DNA from: Romboutsia weinsteinii
GTDB lineage: Bacteria; Bacillota; Clostridia; Peptostreptococcales; Peptostreptococcaceae
Direction: 5' to 3'
DNA: 64,000 bases
Assembly: GCF_002250835.2 (NCBI RefSeq)
Contig: NZ_NOJY02000006.1
Span: forward strand, 1 to 64,000
The stretch's first letter is position 1. Every line of letters starts with the position of its first letter. Position numbers and translations under genes: made by a program. Below, piece after piece: positions 8,662-16,855 of the stretch. A model generated the notes under the pieces. That model was not told the DNA's origin. It did no database searches and saw only the letters and a program-made list of their open reading frames with translations.

Positions 8662-11307
8662 TTATTTACAGCTTTCAGAGAACTCTTGATGCTTCTTTAG
8701 TAGATCAACAGTTAATTTTTCACTAAATTTCTTTGGATATGCTGATGCTTTATTTGAATCTACTTCTTCACCTTCATATAAAGCATTTGGATAAGTTTTC
8801 ATTATTTCACTTCTTCCATTTTTTATGATGCACTCCGCCATTTCCATAGCTAATGGATTAGTGTTATCACCTTTATTGATTACTGCTACTGACTCTGTTA
8901 ATTCAAAGTTTCCTTCTATTGGATCTCTGTAATCTATAGGTAGACCTTCTTCTTTATCTTTTACAGCTTGATGTCTAAGACCAAAAGCTACTCCTACTTC
9001 TCCTGCACGCAATTTTTTAATAGGTGCAGATCCAGAAGATTCTAAATGAGGACCTACATTTTCAATTATTTTAGTTAAAATTTCTTTTCCTTCTTTTTCT
9101 CCATATTCACTTATTATGTCTTGGACTAATAACCATCCTGTCGAAGAACCTGTTATATCTGGTATAGATATTAATCCTTCATATTTTTTATCTGATAAAT
9201 CTTTTATTGATTTTGGTGCTTCAAGGTTATGTTCTTCTAATACCTTAGTATTTACTATTATAGAGCCTTCTTGTGATGTTATTGGAGCGTAGTACTTTGG
9301 ATTTTCTCCTAATGTTTTATAATCAAAGCTTAGATCTTTAAACATCCCTTGTTCTTCTTGAGCAGTGTCTATATAATATGAACTCATGGTAATTAAATCT
9401 GCTTCTATATTTTTTCCTTCAGCTATTAATTTACCACCTAGCTCTGAAGTTCCAAGAGATTGTATTATATATTTATTTTCATAGCCATTGTTATCTAAAG
9501 AATTTTTTATAGCCTTCATAGCTTCTTCATCTGCATTTGAGTAAATTACAACCTTTCCCTCATCACTACCACCAGTACTAGAACATCCTATCATTCCAGC
9601 CATCATAGTTACTGATAAACTTAAACCTACAAAAGATTTTACAAGTTTCTTCATACTAATATTACCCTCTTTTCCAACTTTTTTAGTTTCTCTACTGCCC
9701 ATCTTAGATAGCCTCGTAAAGATTATTTTTGCAAATAAGTTTGTAAAGAATATTAGTAGTGAAAGTACAAATATTTCATCAAACTTAGCATAGTGTTGAA
9801 GCTCTTTTATTTTTGTTGTAATAACCATAGTTCTTGCACCTGTTATAAAGATTACAGCACTTATAGTTACCATTGAGTTTATAAAGTAATAACTAAATAC
9901 TTCTAATATAGTTCCTTTTACATTTGGCGTTACTACTCTAATTATTGTTTTTATCCAGCTATCTCCCATAAGCATTGCTGTAGTCTCCCAAGATCTATTC
10001 ATTTTAGATAATGAGTTTTTCATCATTAAGTATGGTGTTGAGAAAAAATGTATTATATTTGAAAGAATTATTATAATAAATGTATTTTGCAAGCTTGTTC
10101 CCGAAAAACTTACTAAAAATGCAATTCCAAGTATCATTCCTGGTATTGTGTTTGTTACTAGAGCAATAGATTCTATTATTGATTTATACTTTTTATCTAT
10201 TTCACTTCTAGATGTAACTAGTGCTGCTCCATAAGCTATCAGTGTACCTATAATCGCTGTAGCAATAGCTATTTTTAGTGAATTTGCATAAACAACAGTT
10301 AAATTAGAATTAGCAAGAATATTCTTGAAATTACCCATAGTAAAAGTCACATCATAAGGCCAACTCTTTACAAATGGCACTACAAATATAACTACGAATA
10401 TAGATGTTATTCCTAAAATAATTATCATGGATACAAATCCCAGTCCGTAATCTCTTATATTATTTTTCTTTAATTCTACTTTTGAAATCTTATTGTATCT
10501 AAAGTTATACTTTTCTAAATAGTTGAGAGCTGCTATCCCTATTATAGAAGGAATAAGCATAACCATAGCGATTACTGCTCCATTATTAAAGTTTGGTATA
10601 GATCCTAACATGTGATTATACAGAGTTGTAGCAACTACATCAAAGCTTCCACCTACTGATGCAGGTATACCAAAATCAGTAAAACTTAAGAAGAAAGCTT
10701 GTATAAATACTGCTGCCAATGTGCCAACTAATGGTCTAAAAATAGTTATATAAAAAGTTTTTAAGCTATTATCTCCCATCATTTTTGATACAACTGCAAA
10801 TCTTTTATCTATATATTTAAAAGTATTATTTATCAACATAAATGATATCGGTAAAGTATATATACTGTAGCCTAGCACTAATCCATTAAATCCATATAGT
10901 TCAAATGGTTGAAATCCAAGTATTTTAGTTATAAGACCTTGCTTACCAAAAGAGTAAATTATAGCAAATCCATAAGTTATTGTTGGAAGAAGCATCGGCA
11001 ATGTAGCAACAGCCGTTATAATTTTCTTTATATTTTCATTTAAATTTGTGTTGTTAACTGTATAAGAAAGTAAAAATGCTATTAATGTAGTAATTAATGC
11101 ACTACACGATGATACCAAGAAGCTATTTTTTAAGGACTGTATAAACACTTCACTTGTAAGTATTTCTAGGTAGTTTCCTAGGCCTATGCTTTTATTACTT
11201 TGAAAAGATTTAAAAAGTAACATCGTAGTTGGGATAGCTAAAAATATTATAAATATTGATACTACAAATAATAAAATTAATTTTGTTTCTCTATCTTTCT
11301 TAAACAT
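8662..11307 (-). CDS. Fused AEP ABC transporter: double permease plus lipoprotein-type binding protein
   Basis: 881-residue fusion. Residues 1 to about 551 form two consecutive ABC permease domains (about 12 membrane helices; GDNSLKTFYITIFRPL and GDSWIKTIIRVVTPNV are the EAA coupling loops), like PhnU plus PhnV in one chain. From residue 552 the chain reads in frame into a complete periplasmic-type binding protein of 330 residues. That part begins with its own Met, a signal peptide, and a lipobox ending GMIGC, followed by VVIYSNADEEAMKA. I see no stop or frameshift between the parts. The preferred start is the ATG at 11307, 5 bp behind GGAGG; the TTG at 11319 lacks a site. It overlaps the ATPase gene by 8 bp. 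Imports 2-aminoethylphosphonate, judged from phnWX next door. Confidence 0.85.
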   Translation of the reverse strand: MFKKDRETKLILLFVVSIFIIFLAIPTTMLLFKSFQSNKSIGLGNYLEILTSEVFIQSLKNSFLVSSCSALITTLIAFLLSYTVNNTNLNENIKKIITAVATLPMLLPTITYGFAIIYSFGKQGLITKILGFQPFELYGFNGLVLGYSIYTLPISFMLINNTFKYIDKRFAVVSKMMGDNSLKTFYITIFRPLVGTLAAVFIQAFFLSFTDFGIPASVGGSFDVVATTLYNHMLGSIPNFNNGAVIAMVMLIPSIIGIAALNYLEKYNFRYNKISKVELKKNNIRDYGLGFVSMIIILGITSIFVVIFVVPFVKSWPYDVTFTMGNFKNILANSNLTVVYANSLKIAIATAIIGTLIAYGAALVTSRSEIDKKYKSIIESIALVTNTIPGMILGIAFLVSFSGTSLQNTFIIIILSNIIHFFSTPYLMMKNSLSKMNRSWETTAMLMGDSWIKTIIRVVTPNVKGTILEVFSYYFINSMVTISAVIFITGARTMVITTKIKELQHYAKFDEIFVLSLLIFFTNLFAKIIFTRLSKMGSRETKKVGKEGNISMKKLVKSFVGLSLSVTMMAGMIGCSSTGGSDEGKVVIYSNADEEAMKAIKNSLDNNGYENKYIIQSLGTSELGGKLIAEGKNIEADLITMSSYYIDTAQEEQGMFKDLSFDYKTLGENPKYYAPITSQEGSIIVNTKVLEEHNLEAPKSIKDLSDKKYEGLISIPDITGSSTGWLLVQDIISEYGEKEGKEILTKIIENVGPHLESSGSAPIKKLRAGEVGVAFGLRHQAVKDKEEGLPIDYRDPIEGNFELTESVAVINKGDNTNPLAMEMAECIIKNGRSEIMKTYPNALYEGEEVDSNKASAYPKKFSEKLTVDLLKKHQEFSESCK
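9652..9670 (-). promoter_or_regulatory. Internal ribosome site and start for a free binding protein
   Basis: Inside the fused transporter gene, AGAGGG (9670-9665) lies 10 bp before an in-frame ATG (9654). That ATG begins a perfect lipoprotein signal sequence (MKKLVKSFVG...GMIGC). Initiation here would give a 330-residue lipidated binding protein (8662-9654) in addition to the fusion. Confidence 0.5.
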
Positions 11308-12052
11308 AACATCCTCCAAATAAAGAGAATATATTTTCCTTCTTTATTTCTAATTGATTTAATATAAAATCTTTGACGAAGTTATTTTTAGGATCATTTA
11401 TTATTTCATCAGGCGTAGAGTATTGCGATATCTTACCTTCATTTAATATAAGTACTCTATCTGAAAGAGTTAACGCTTCTTCTGGGTCATGAGTTACTAT
11501 TATAGTTGTAAGGTTATATTCTTTAGCTATAGTCTTTATTCTATCTTTTATTGATTCTTTAATTACTCCATCAAGTGCACTAAGTGGTTCATCTAAAAGT
11601 AATATCTTTGGCTTCATAACAAGAGTTCTCGCTAATGCTACCCTTTGTTTTTGCCCACCTGATAGTTGATCTATCTTCTTATCAAGATGCTTAGAAAGTC
11701 CTAATAGTTCTATAAGTTCATCTACTTCTTCCTTAGTTGAAATATTAGGTTTATTTTTTAAGCCGTAAGTAATATTTCTATACGCATTTAAATTTGGAAA
11801 TAATGCATAGTCTTGAAACACAATATTGAATCCTCTTTTTTCCATAGCCACTTTAGTTATATCTTTATTGTCAAATATTATCTGACCATCTGTTGGATCT
11901 GTTATCCCAAGTATTAAATTTAATAAGGTTGTTTTTCCACTTCCTGATGGACCTAATATTGAAACTATCTCTCCATCCTCTATATCTAAACTTATTCCAC
12001 GTAATATTTCTACTCCATCATAAACTTTCTTTATATTATTAAGTGTTAACAA
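11300..12052 (-). CDS. phnT: ABC transporter ATP-binding protein for 2-aminoethylphosphonate
   Basis: 250-residue ABC ATPase. It has Walker A GPSGSGKTT (about 35), Q-loop FQDYALFPNL, signature LSGGQKQR, Walker B ILLLDEPLSALD and the H-loop histidine in VTHDPEEAL. It resembles the PotA/PhnT group but ends soon after the nucleotide-binding domain, without the C-terminal TOBE regulatory domain of many family members. The likely start is TTG at 12052 behind AAAGGAGA at about 10 bp; no other in-frame start is better. First gene of the AEP operon, and it overlaps the permease start. The phnT symbol is by context. Confidence 0.85.
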   Translation of the reverse strand: MLTLNNIKKVYDGVEILRGISLDIEDGEIVSILGPSGSGKTTLLNLILGITDPTDGQIIFDNKDITKVAMEKRGFNIVFQDYALFPNLNAYRNITYGLKNKPNISTKEEVDELIELLGLSKHLDKKIDQLSGGQKQRVALARTLVMKPKILLLDEPLSALDGVIKESIKDRIKTIAKEYNLTTIIVTHDPEEALTLSDRVLILNEGKISQYSTPDEIINDPKNNFVKDFILNQLEIKKENIFSLFGGCYV

Positions 12053-12097
12053 ATTGACTCATCTCCTTTAATTTATCTCTTCTCGCTTACAACAACA

Positions 12098-12126
12098 ATG
12101 TTATCATTTAAGTTTTTGAGGTACAA
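12098..12126 (-). promoter_or_regulatory. Candidate promoter of the AEP operon
   Basis: On the minus strand TTGTAC (12126-12121) and TAACAT (12103-12098) have a 17-bp spacer. The predicted start of transcription is about 40 bp before the first gene. It lies just downstream of a 15-bp palindrome at 12138-12152. Confidence 0.4.
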
Positions 12127-12137
12127 TTAAATCGAAG

Positions 12138-12152
12138 TTAACAAATTGTTAA
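12138..12152. promoter_or_regulatory. Palindromic operator candidate for the RpiR regulator
   Basis: Perfect palindrome TTAACAA-A-TTGTTAA, 12 bp upstream of the predicted -35 box of the AEP operon and 77 bp past the rpiR stop. RpiR-family proteins bind such dyads. The assignment to the adjacent regulator is inference. Confidence 0.45.
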
Positions 12153-12161
12153 AAAATGGAT

Positions 12162-12188
12162 ATGATTTGTAGTAATTCTACAATTCAT
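12162..12188 (-). terminator. Weak terminator-like hairpin after the rpiR gene
   Basis: 11-bp imperfect stem (one mismatch) ATGATTTGTAG / CTACAATTCAT. On the minus strand a TTTTTT run begins about 5 bp after it. It may end the regulator transcript before the AEP promoter. Confidence 0.35.
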
Positions 12189-12228
12189 AGCCATAATAAT
12201 CATTTCTCATATTTAAATTTATTCTTTA

Positions 12229-13095
12229 TTAATAACTTCTATCTTCAGATATGATACTATTCTTATCTAGTATTTTGGAATATTTATCATAATCACTTAA
12301 TATTACCCCCATATAAAGCATATCAACTATTGCTATTTGTGAAGATCTTGAAAATATAGCACTTCCATAGATTGTTGCCTTAGAATTACTTGAATATATT
12401 GATACATCTGCATACTCATTAATAATTGTATCTTCAAAGTTTGTAATAACCAAAGTTTTTGATCCACAAGATTTTGCATTTCTTATAGCATCAACAGTAT
12501 TTTTAGATGTTCCTGAGTATGATATTGCAATTGCTAAATCGTCTTTATCTAAGTTTGAAGCACACACATTTTGCATATAGTTATCAGTATAGTACCTTAT
12601 ATTTAATCCTAGATATATTAGCTTATTAACTAAATCACTTACAACAGACATAGAATTCTCGACTCCATAAATATCTATCCTTTTAGCTTTTATTATCATA
12701 TTCACTGCTTCTTCAAAAGAATCTATAGAGATAGATTTTAACGTTTCTTCTAATATTTCTATTGTTGTACCTATTGTTTTAGCTGGAATATTGTCTATTA
12801 GGTCATCTTTGTTTAGCTCAAATCCATAAAGTAATTCTTGCTTTTTAGATTTATTATTTCCAATCTCCATAATTATTGCATCTTTAAATTCTCTGTATCC
12901 ATTAAACCCCATTGCTTTTACAAATCTTATTATTGTAGGCTGACTTACATTTACTCTTCCTGATAACTCTGTAATAGTTAATTTTGATACATCCTCTGTA
13001 TTTTTAAGTACAAATTCAGCTACTTTTTGCTCAGATGGTCGTAGTGAAAAATATGTACTTTGTATTTTAAATTTATATGTGTCTTGTATCCTCAA
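12229..13095 (-). CDS. RpiR/MurR family regulator, likely of the AEP operon
   Basis: 288-residue transcription factor. The N-terminal HTH_6 domain (about 1-77) includes LRPSEQKVAEFVLKN and VSQPTIIRFVKAMGFNGYREFK, the RpiR signature. The C-terminal SIS domain (about 125-260) contains AISYSGTSKNTVDA, a phosphosugar-binding fold. Such regulators sense phosphorylated metabolites; here the ligand could be a phosphonate or its product, but that is inference. It starts at TTG 13095 behind GGGGGC and is transcribed toward the AEP operon, separated from it by a hairpin and a palindrome. Confidence 0.85.
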   Translation of the reverse strand: MRIQDTYKFKIQSTYFSLRPSEQKVAEFVLKNTEDVSKLTITELSGRVNVSQPTIIRFVKAMGFNGYREFKDAIIMEIGNNKSKKQELLYGFELNKDDLIDNIPAKTIGTTIEILEETLKSISIDSFEEAVNMIIKAKRIDIYGVENSMSVVSDLVNKLIYLGLNIRYYTDNYMQNVCASNLDKDDLAIAISYSGTSKNTVDAIRNAKSCGSKTLVITNFEDTIINEYADVSIYSSNSKATIYGSAIFSRSSQIAIVDMLYMGVILSDYDKYSKILDKNSIISEDRSY

Positions 13096-13249
13096 TTTAT
13101 TGCCCCCTTTATTTGTAAAAAAACTACATAAATTAATTTATTTTTATAATATATTAATGATTATTGCTTATTAATTTTAAAATCAATATACATTTGAGTG
13201 ATAAATAAGTCAATAACATATTTTTTATTCATATTAACTCCATATAAAA

Positions 13250-13281
13250 TTAAGTTCTATTTAAGTTTATAAAATTATAAT
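13250..13281 (+). promoter_or_regulatory. Promoter of the polyphosphate operon with TTAAGT direct repeats
   Basis: TTAAGT (13250-13255), 5 bp, TTAAGT (13261-13266), 9 bp, then TATAAT (13276-13281). There is no good -35 hexamer, which suits an activator-dependent promoter. The same layout occurs before the neighbouring response-regulator and lipoprotein genes, so it is a likely site for that response regulator. Confidence 0.6.
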
Positions 13282-13326
13282 TTAATCATAAAGATAAGCC
13301 AAACTATTTAAATTGGAGGAAATAAT

Positions 13327-14079
13327 ATGGCAATTAAGTCATTTAAACGATTTGAGAAAAAATTTATATTAAGTCAACAACAATATAATGAATTAGTACC
13401 TAGATTACTTGAATATATGAATCCAGATACCCATTGTAAAAATGATAAAAACTATACGATTTACAATATATACTATGATACAAAAAATAATGATGTCATT
13501 AGGCATTCTATATCCAAGCCTTACTACAAAGAAAAACTTAGATTGAGAAGCTATACTGTCCCTACTAGCCTAGACGATAAAGTTTTTCTAGAATTAAAGA
13601 AGAAAATAAATGGGATTGTAAGTAAAAGAAGAGTTGTAATGACTTTAGGCGAAGCTTATGAATTTTTATACTATGGCAAGAAACCTATTCAAGATGATTA
13701 TATAAATAAGCAAGTTTTAGAAGAAATAGAATACTATCTAAGCAAAAACAAGGTATACCCAGCTGTCTACATAGGCTACACAAGAAATGCATACTTTGGA
13801 AAAGATGATACAGATTTTAGATTGACTTTCGATTCAAAGATTATTGCTAGGCGATATGATTTATCTTTAGAAGATGGCTGCTTCGGTAATGATATCTTGG
13901 GTGAAGAAAGATATTTGATGGAGGTTAAGTTCTTAGGTGCTATACCTATATGGTTTACACAAATTCTTTCAGAGCTAAAAATCTATAATACAAACTTCTC
14001 AAAATATGGCAATGAATATATGTCTTATTGCTTTGAAAATAAAAATAATAGTAGCAAAAGGAGAGAAAAAATATGTTAG
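13327..14079 (+). CDS. VTC-domain polyphosphate polymerase-like protein
   Basis: 250-residue protein made entirely of a VTC domain, a triphosphate-tunnel fold; yeast Vtc4 makes polyphosphate from ATP with this domain. Family motifs are KRFEKKFILS (6-15), IYNIYYDT, EKLRLRSY, FLELKKKINGIVSKRR, TFDSKIIARR and YLMEVKFLGAIPIWF. Charged residues of these strands line the tunnel. ATG behind TTGGAGGA. It overlaps the DUF4956 gene by 7 bp, a pairing common in Firmicutes. Activity is inferred from the family. Confidence 0.85.
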   Translation: MAIKSFKRFEKKFILSQQQYNELVPRLLEYMNPDTHCKNDKNYTIYNIYYDTKNNDVIRHSISKPYYKEKLRLRSYTVPTSLDDKVFLELKKKINGIVSKRRVVMTLGEAYEFLYYGKKPIQDDYINKQVLEEIEYYLSKNKVYPAVYIGYTRNAYFGKDDTDFRLTFDSKIIARRYDLSLEDGCFGNDILGEERYLMEVKFLGAIPIWFTQILSELKIYNTNFSKYGNEYMSYCFENKNNSSKRREKIC

Positions 14080-14762
14080 GAACAATAATTTCATCAACAA
14101 CTGGAGAGTCATTTACTCTCACAAATGCATTAATAGTAATAGTAGCTTCAATTTTACTGGGGCTTGTAATTAGTTTTGTATATATGAAAACTAACAAAAA
14201 AAATGGCTATAACTCAGGATTTACAACTACATTAGTTATGCTACCAGTAATAATTTCTATTATAATCCTATTAGTAGGAAACAACGTAGCTAGAGCATTT
14301 AGTTTAGCTGGAGCATTTTCAATAATTCGTTTTAGAAGTGCACCTGGAGATCCCAAAGATATTTCTTATGTATTTTTCACTTTAGCTGTTGGACTTACTT
14401 GTGGTATGGGCTATATAGTCTATGCAGTAATATTTACGATAATATTATGTATATTAATGTTTGTTCTTGATTTAATAAAATTTGCAACACCTAAGGGTAA
14501 GCCTATGCATCTTAAGATAACTATACCTGAAGACTTAAACTATGATGGTGTATTTGACGAAATCTTAAATGAGTATACTAATACATATCATATTGAAAGA
14601 ATTAGAACCAGAGATTTTGGTGCATTATATGAATTAAACTATATGATAGAGTTAAAAGATAGTATAAGCCAAAAGCAATTTTTAGATAAGTTAAGATGTA
14701 GAAATGGCAATTTAAATATAAGCCTTACTCTTTCTGGATTTGAAGAAAAAATATATGGATAA
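14073..14762 (+). CDS. DUF4956 membrane protein
   Basis: 229-residue protein with about four predicted membrane helices in its first half (about 15-35, 50-70, 75-115 and 105-130 as a cluster) and a soluble C-terminal domain. The DUF4956 core SLAGAFSIIRFRSAPGDPKDISYVF lies between helices. Function is unknown. The family is typically next to VTC-domain genes, so a role in moving or coupling polyphosphate at the membrane is plausible but unproven. It is translationally coupled to the VTC gene. Confidence 0.82.
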   Translation: MLGTIISSTTGESFTLTNALIVIVASILLGLVISFVYMKTNKKNGYNSGFTTTLVMLPVIISIIILLVGNNVARAFSLAGAFSIIRFRSAPGDPKDISYVFFTLAVGLTCGMGYIVYAVIFTIILCILMFVLDLIKFATPKGKPMHLKITIPEDLNYDGVFDEILNEYTNTYHIERIRTRDFGALYELNYMIELKDSISQKQFLDKLRCRNGNLNISLTLSGFEEKIYG

Positions 14763-14769
14763 TAATACA

Positions 14770-14802
14770 AGCTCACTTAAATTTAATTTAGTGGGCTTTT
14801 TA
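14770..14802 (+). terminator. Terminator after DUF4956 gene
   Basis: Stem AGCTCACT / AGTGGGCT (one G-T pair) followed by TTTTTATTTT. It directly follows the DUF4956 stop and precedes the promoter of the two-component genes. Confidence 0.8.
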
Positions 14803-14810
14803 TTTTAGAA

Positions 14811-14842
14811 TTAATTCTATTTTAAGGTTTATATGCTAAAAT
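14811..14842 (+). promoter_or_regulatory. Promoter of the two-component operon with TTAA direct repeats
   Basis: TTAATT (14811-14816), 5 bp, TTAAGG (14822-14827), 9 bp, then TAAAAT (14837-14842). The spacing is identical to that in the polyphosphate-operon promoter. An alternative conventional promoter is TTGATT (14843-14848), 16 bp, TATATT (14865-14870). Suggests autoregulation by the response regulator. Confidence 0.5.
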
Positions 14843-14893
14843 TTGATTAATAGTTTACAAAAAGTATATTATATAAAAAGGAGGGAATTTATA

Positions 14894-15562
14894 ATGAGAT
14901 TATTACTAGTAGAAGATGAAAAACAGCTTTCTGAAGCCCTACAACAGATCCTTATTAAAAATAACTACACCGTTGATGCAGTATTTAATGGCGAAGATGG
15001 ATTAAACTACGGACTTACAAATGTATATGATGTAATAGTTTTAGATATTATGTTGCCTAAATTAAGTGGAATACAAGCACTTAAAATGCTTAGAAATAAA
15101 AAAATTTCAACACCAGTGATTCTACTTACTGCTAAGGATAGTGTTGAAGATAGAGTTCTTGGACTTGACTGTGGAGCTGATGATTATTTACCTAAGCCCT
15201 TTTCTCCGGAAGAATTATTAGCTAGACTAAGAGCTATTACAAGAAGAAATGGTGATTTAATCAATGAGAATATTTTGGAGTTCTCTGATATTAGACTTAA
15301 TCTATCTACATATGAAGTTGAGGTTAATGATAACTCTATTACACTTACCTTAAAGGAATTCGATATATTGAAGTATTTTATGCAAAGACCTAAGATTGTA
15401 GTAAGTAAAGATGATTTAATTATGAAACTTTGGGGATTTGATTCAGATATAGAACACAATAATATTGAAGTATATATATCATTTTTAAGAAAAAAACTTG
15501 CTTATATTGAATCTAATGCGAAAATCACGACTATAAGACGAGTTGGATATAGGTTGGAATAA
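14894..15562 (+). CDS. OmpR/PhoB-family response regulator
   Basis: 222-residue cytoplasmic DNA-binding response regulator. The receiver domain (1-115) has acidic pocket residues in LVEDEKQ, the phosphoacceptor Asp in VLDIMLPK (about 51) and the conserved Lys in YLPKPFSPEEL. The C-terminal winged helix (about 125-220) ends KITTIRRVGYRL. The start is the ATG at 14894, 7 bp behind AAGGAGGG; an upstream in-frame ATG at 14843 has no ribosome site. The sensor kinase gene follows 2 bp later. Conserved direct repeats suggest that it controls itself, the polyphosphate operon and the convergent lipoprotein gene. Confidence 0.92.
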   Translation: MRLLLVEDEKQLSEALQQILIKNNYTVDAVFNGEDGLNYGLTNVYDVIVLDIMLPKLSGIQALKMLRNKKISTPVILLTAKDSVEDRVLGLDCGADDYLPKPFSPEELLARLRAITRRNGDLINENILEFSDIRLNLSTYEVEVNDNSITLTLKEFDILKYFMQRPKIVVSKDDLIMKLWGFDSDIEHNNIEVYISFLRKKLAYIESNAKITTIRRVGYRLE

Positions 15563-15564
15563 TT

Positions 15565-16764
15565 ATGTTTGATAAATTAAGAATTAAATTTATATTAATT
15601 AATATGACTTTGCTTACAGCTGTATTTGTAACTATTTTCGGATTTATATATGCTACTACTAGCTCAAATATAAACAATGAGATTGATGGAACTTTATTTG
15701 CACTTATTAATAATAACAAAAAACCGATGCCAAATACTATAAATATAGTTGTTGAAGTTAATGAATCTGGCAAGATTATAAAAGATTTTAAGCCTTTTAA
15801 CATAAGCATTGACTCTACTATTCTCCAAAATGCTGTTGACCTTGTTTTTAAAAATGAAAATTCTTCTGATAAAATAGATATGGGCGATAGCTCTTATTCT
15901 TATCTAAAACAGACTACTAGACTTGGAACTAAGATTGCATTTTTAGATAGAACTCATTACCAAAATCTACTTATTGAATTGCTTAAAACATTTATACTAA
16001 CAGGTTCTATAAGTCTAATTGCTCTACTTGTTATAAGTATTTATCTAACAAATAGAACTATAACACCTATTAAAGGTACTTTTGAAAAGCAAAAACAGTT
16101 TATAGCTGATGCTTCTCATGAATTGAAAACTCCCCTGACTATTATAAAAACTAATACATCATTGATCTTGAGCCATCCTGATGATAGCATCAGAAATCAA
16201 GAAAAGTGGATAAATTATATAAACTCTCAAACTGATAGAATGTCCATCTTAATAAATGAGATGCTATCTCTTGCTAAACTTGATACTGATGATAATATTA
16301 TAACTCTCTCTTCTATAAATATTAGTAAAATTATAGAAAGTATGCTCTTGATGTTTGATGCTGTTATTTATGAAAGTAATATAGAATTAGAAACTAATAT
16401 AAAAAAAGATTTGTATATCAATGGAGACAAAGAAAGTATAAAAAAGTTATTTAGTATAATAATGGACAATGCTATTAAGCATACAAATAAGAATGGTAAA
16501 ATCACAGTTTCCCTATTTTCTGATAAAAATAAAATTAAGTTGATCATAAATAATACTGGTGAAGGTATATCCTCTGAACATCTTGAAAAAATCTTTGAGA
16601 GATTTTATAGAGTTGATAGTTCTAGAGATAGAGATACTGGAGGATATGGCCTTGGTCTTTCCATTGCTAGTTCTATTATTAAGCAACACAAAGGAAAAAT
16701 TTATGCACAAAGTAATTTAGGAAAATCTGCTTCTTTCATTGTTGAAATACCTCACCAATCTTAG
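15565..16764 (+). CDS. Sensor histidine kinase
   Basis: 399-residue membrane kinase. It has helices at about 8-30 and 133-157 flanking an extracellular sensor region of about 100 residues. A HisKA domain follows, with the phospho-accepting His in DASHELKTPLTII (about 190). The HATPase domain has N-box DNAIKH, GEGIS and DTGGYGLGLSI. Sensor ligand unknown. It forms an operon with the preceding response regulator and ends at a bidirectional terminator. Confidence 0.9.
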   Translation: MFDKLRIKFILINMTLLTAVFVTIFGFIYATTSSNINNEIDGTLFALINNNKKPMPNTINIVVEVNESGKIIKDFKPFNISIDSTILQNAVDLVFKNENSSDKIDMGDSSYSYLKQTTRLGTKIAFLDRTHYQNLLIELLKTFILTGSISLIALLVISIYLTNRTITPIKGTFEKQKQFIADASHELKTPLTIIKTNTSLILSHPDDSIRNQEKWINYINSQTDRMSILINEMLSLAKLDTDDNIITLSSINISKIIESMLLMFDAVIYESNIELETNIKKDLYINGDKESIKKLFSIIMDNAIKHTNKNGKITVSLFSDKNKIKLIINNTGEGISSEHLEKIFERFYRVDSSRDRDTGGYGLGLSIASSIIKQHKGKIYAQSNLGKSASFIVEIPHQS

Positions 16765-16781
16765 AAATTTAAGACATTAAT

Positions 16782-16817
16782 AAAAAGCTCTGAGTTATTA
16801 CTGCTCTGAGCTTTATT
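16782..16817. terminator. Bidirectional terminator, kinase / DUF4353-like lipoprotein
   Basis: Stem AAGCTC-GAG / CTC-GAGCTT with one internal mismatch, between convergent genes. It is followed by TATTTATT on plus and by TTTATTAA on minus. Confidence 0.65.
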
Positions 16818-16855
16818 TATTAATATATATTATGATTATATGATATATATATTTG

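Noticed and set aside
11308-11319. TTG 11319 as start of the fused transporter
   Set aside because: It would read through its own GGAGG site; the ATG at 11307 lies 5 bp after that site.
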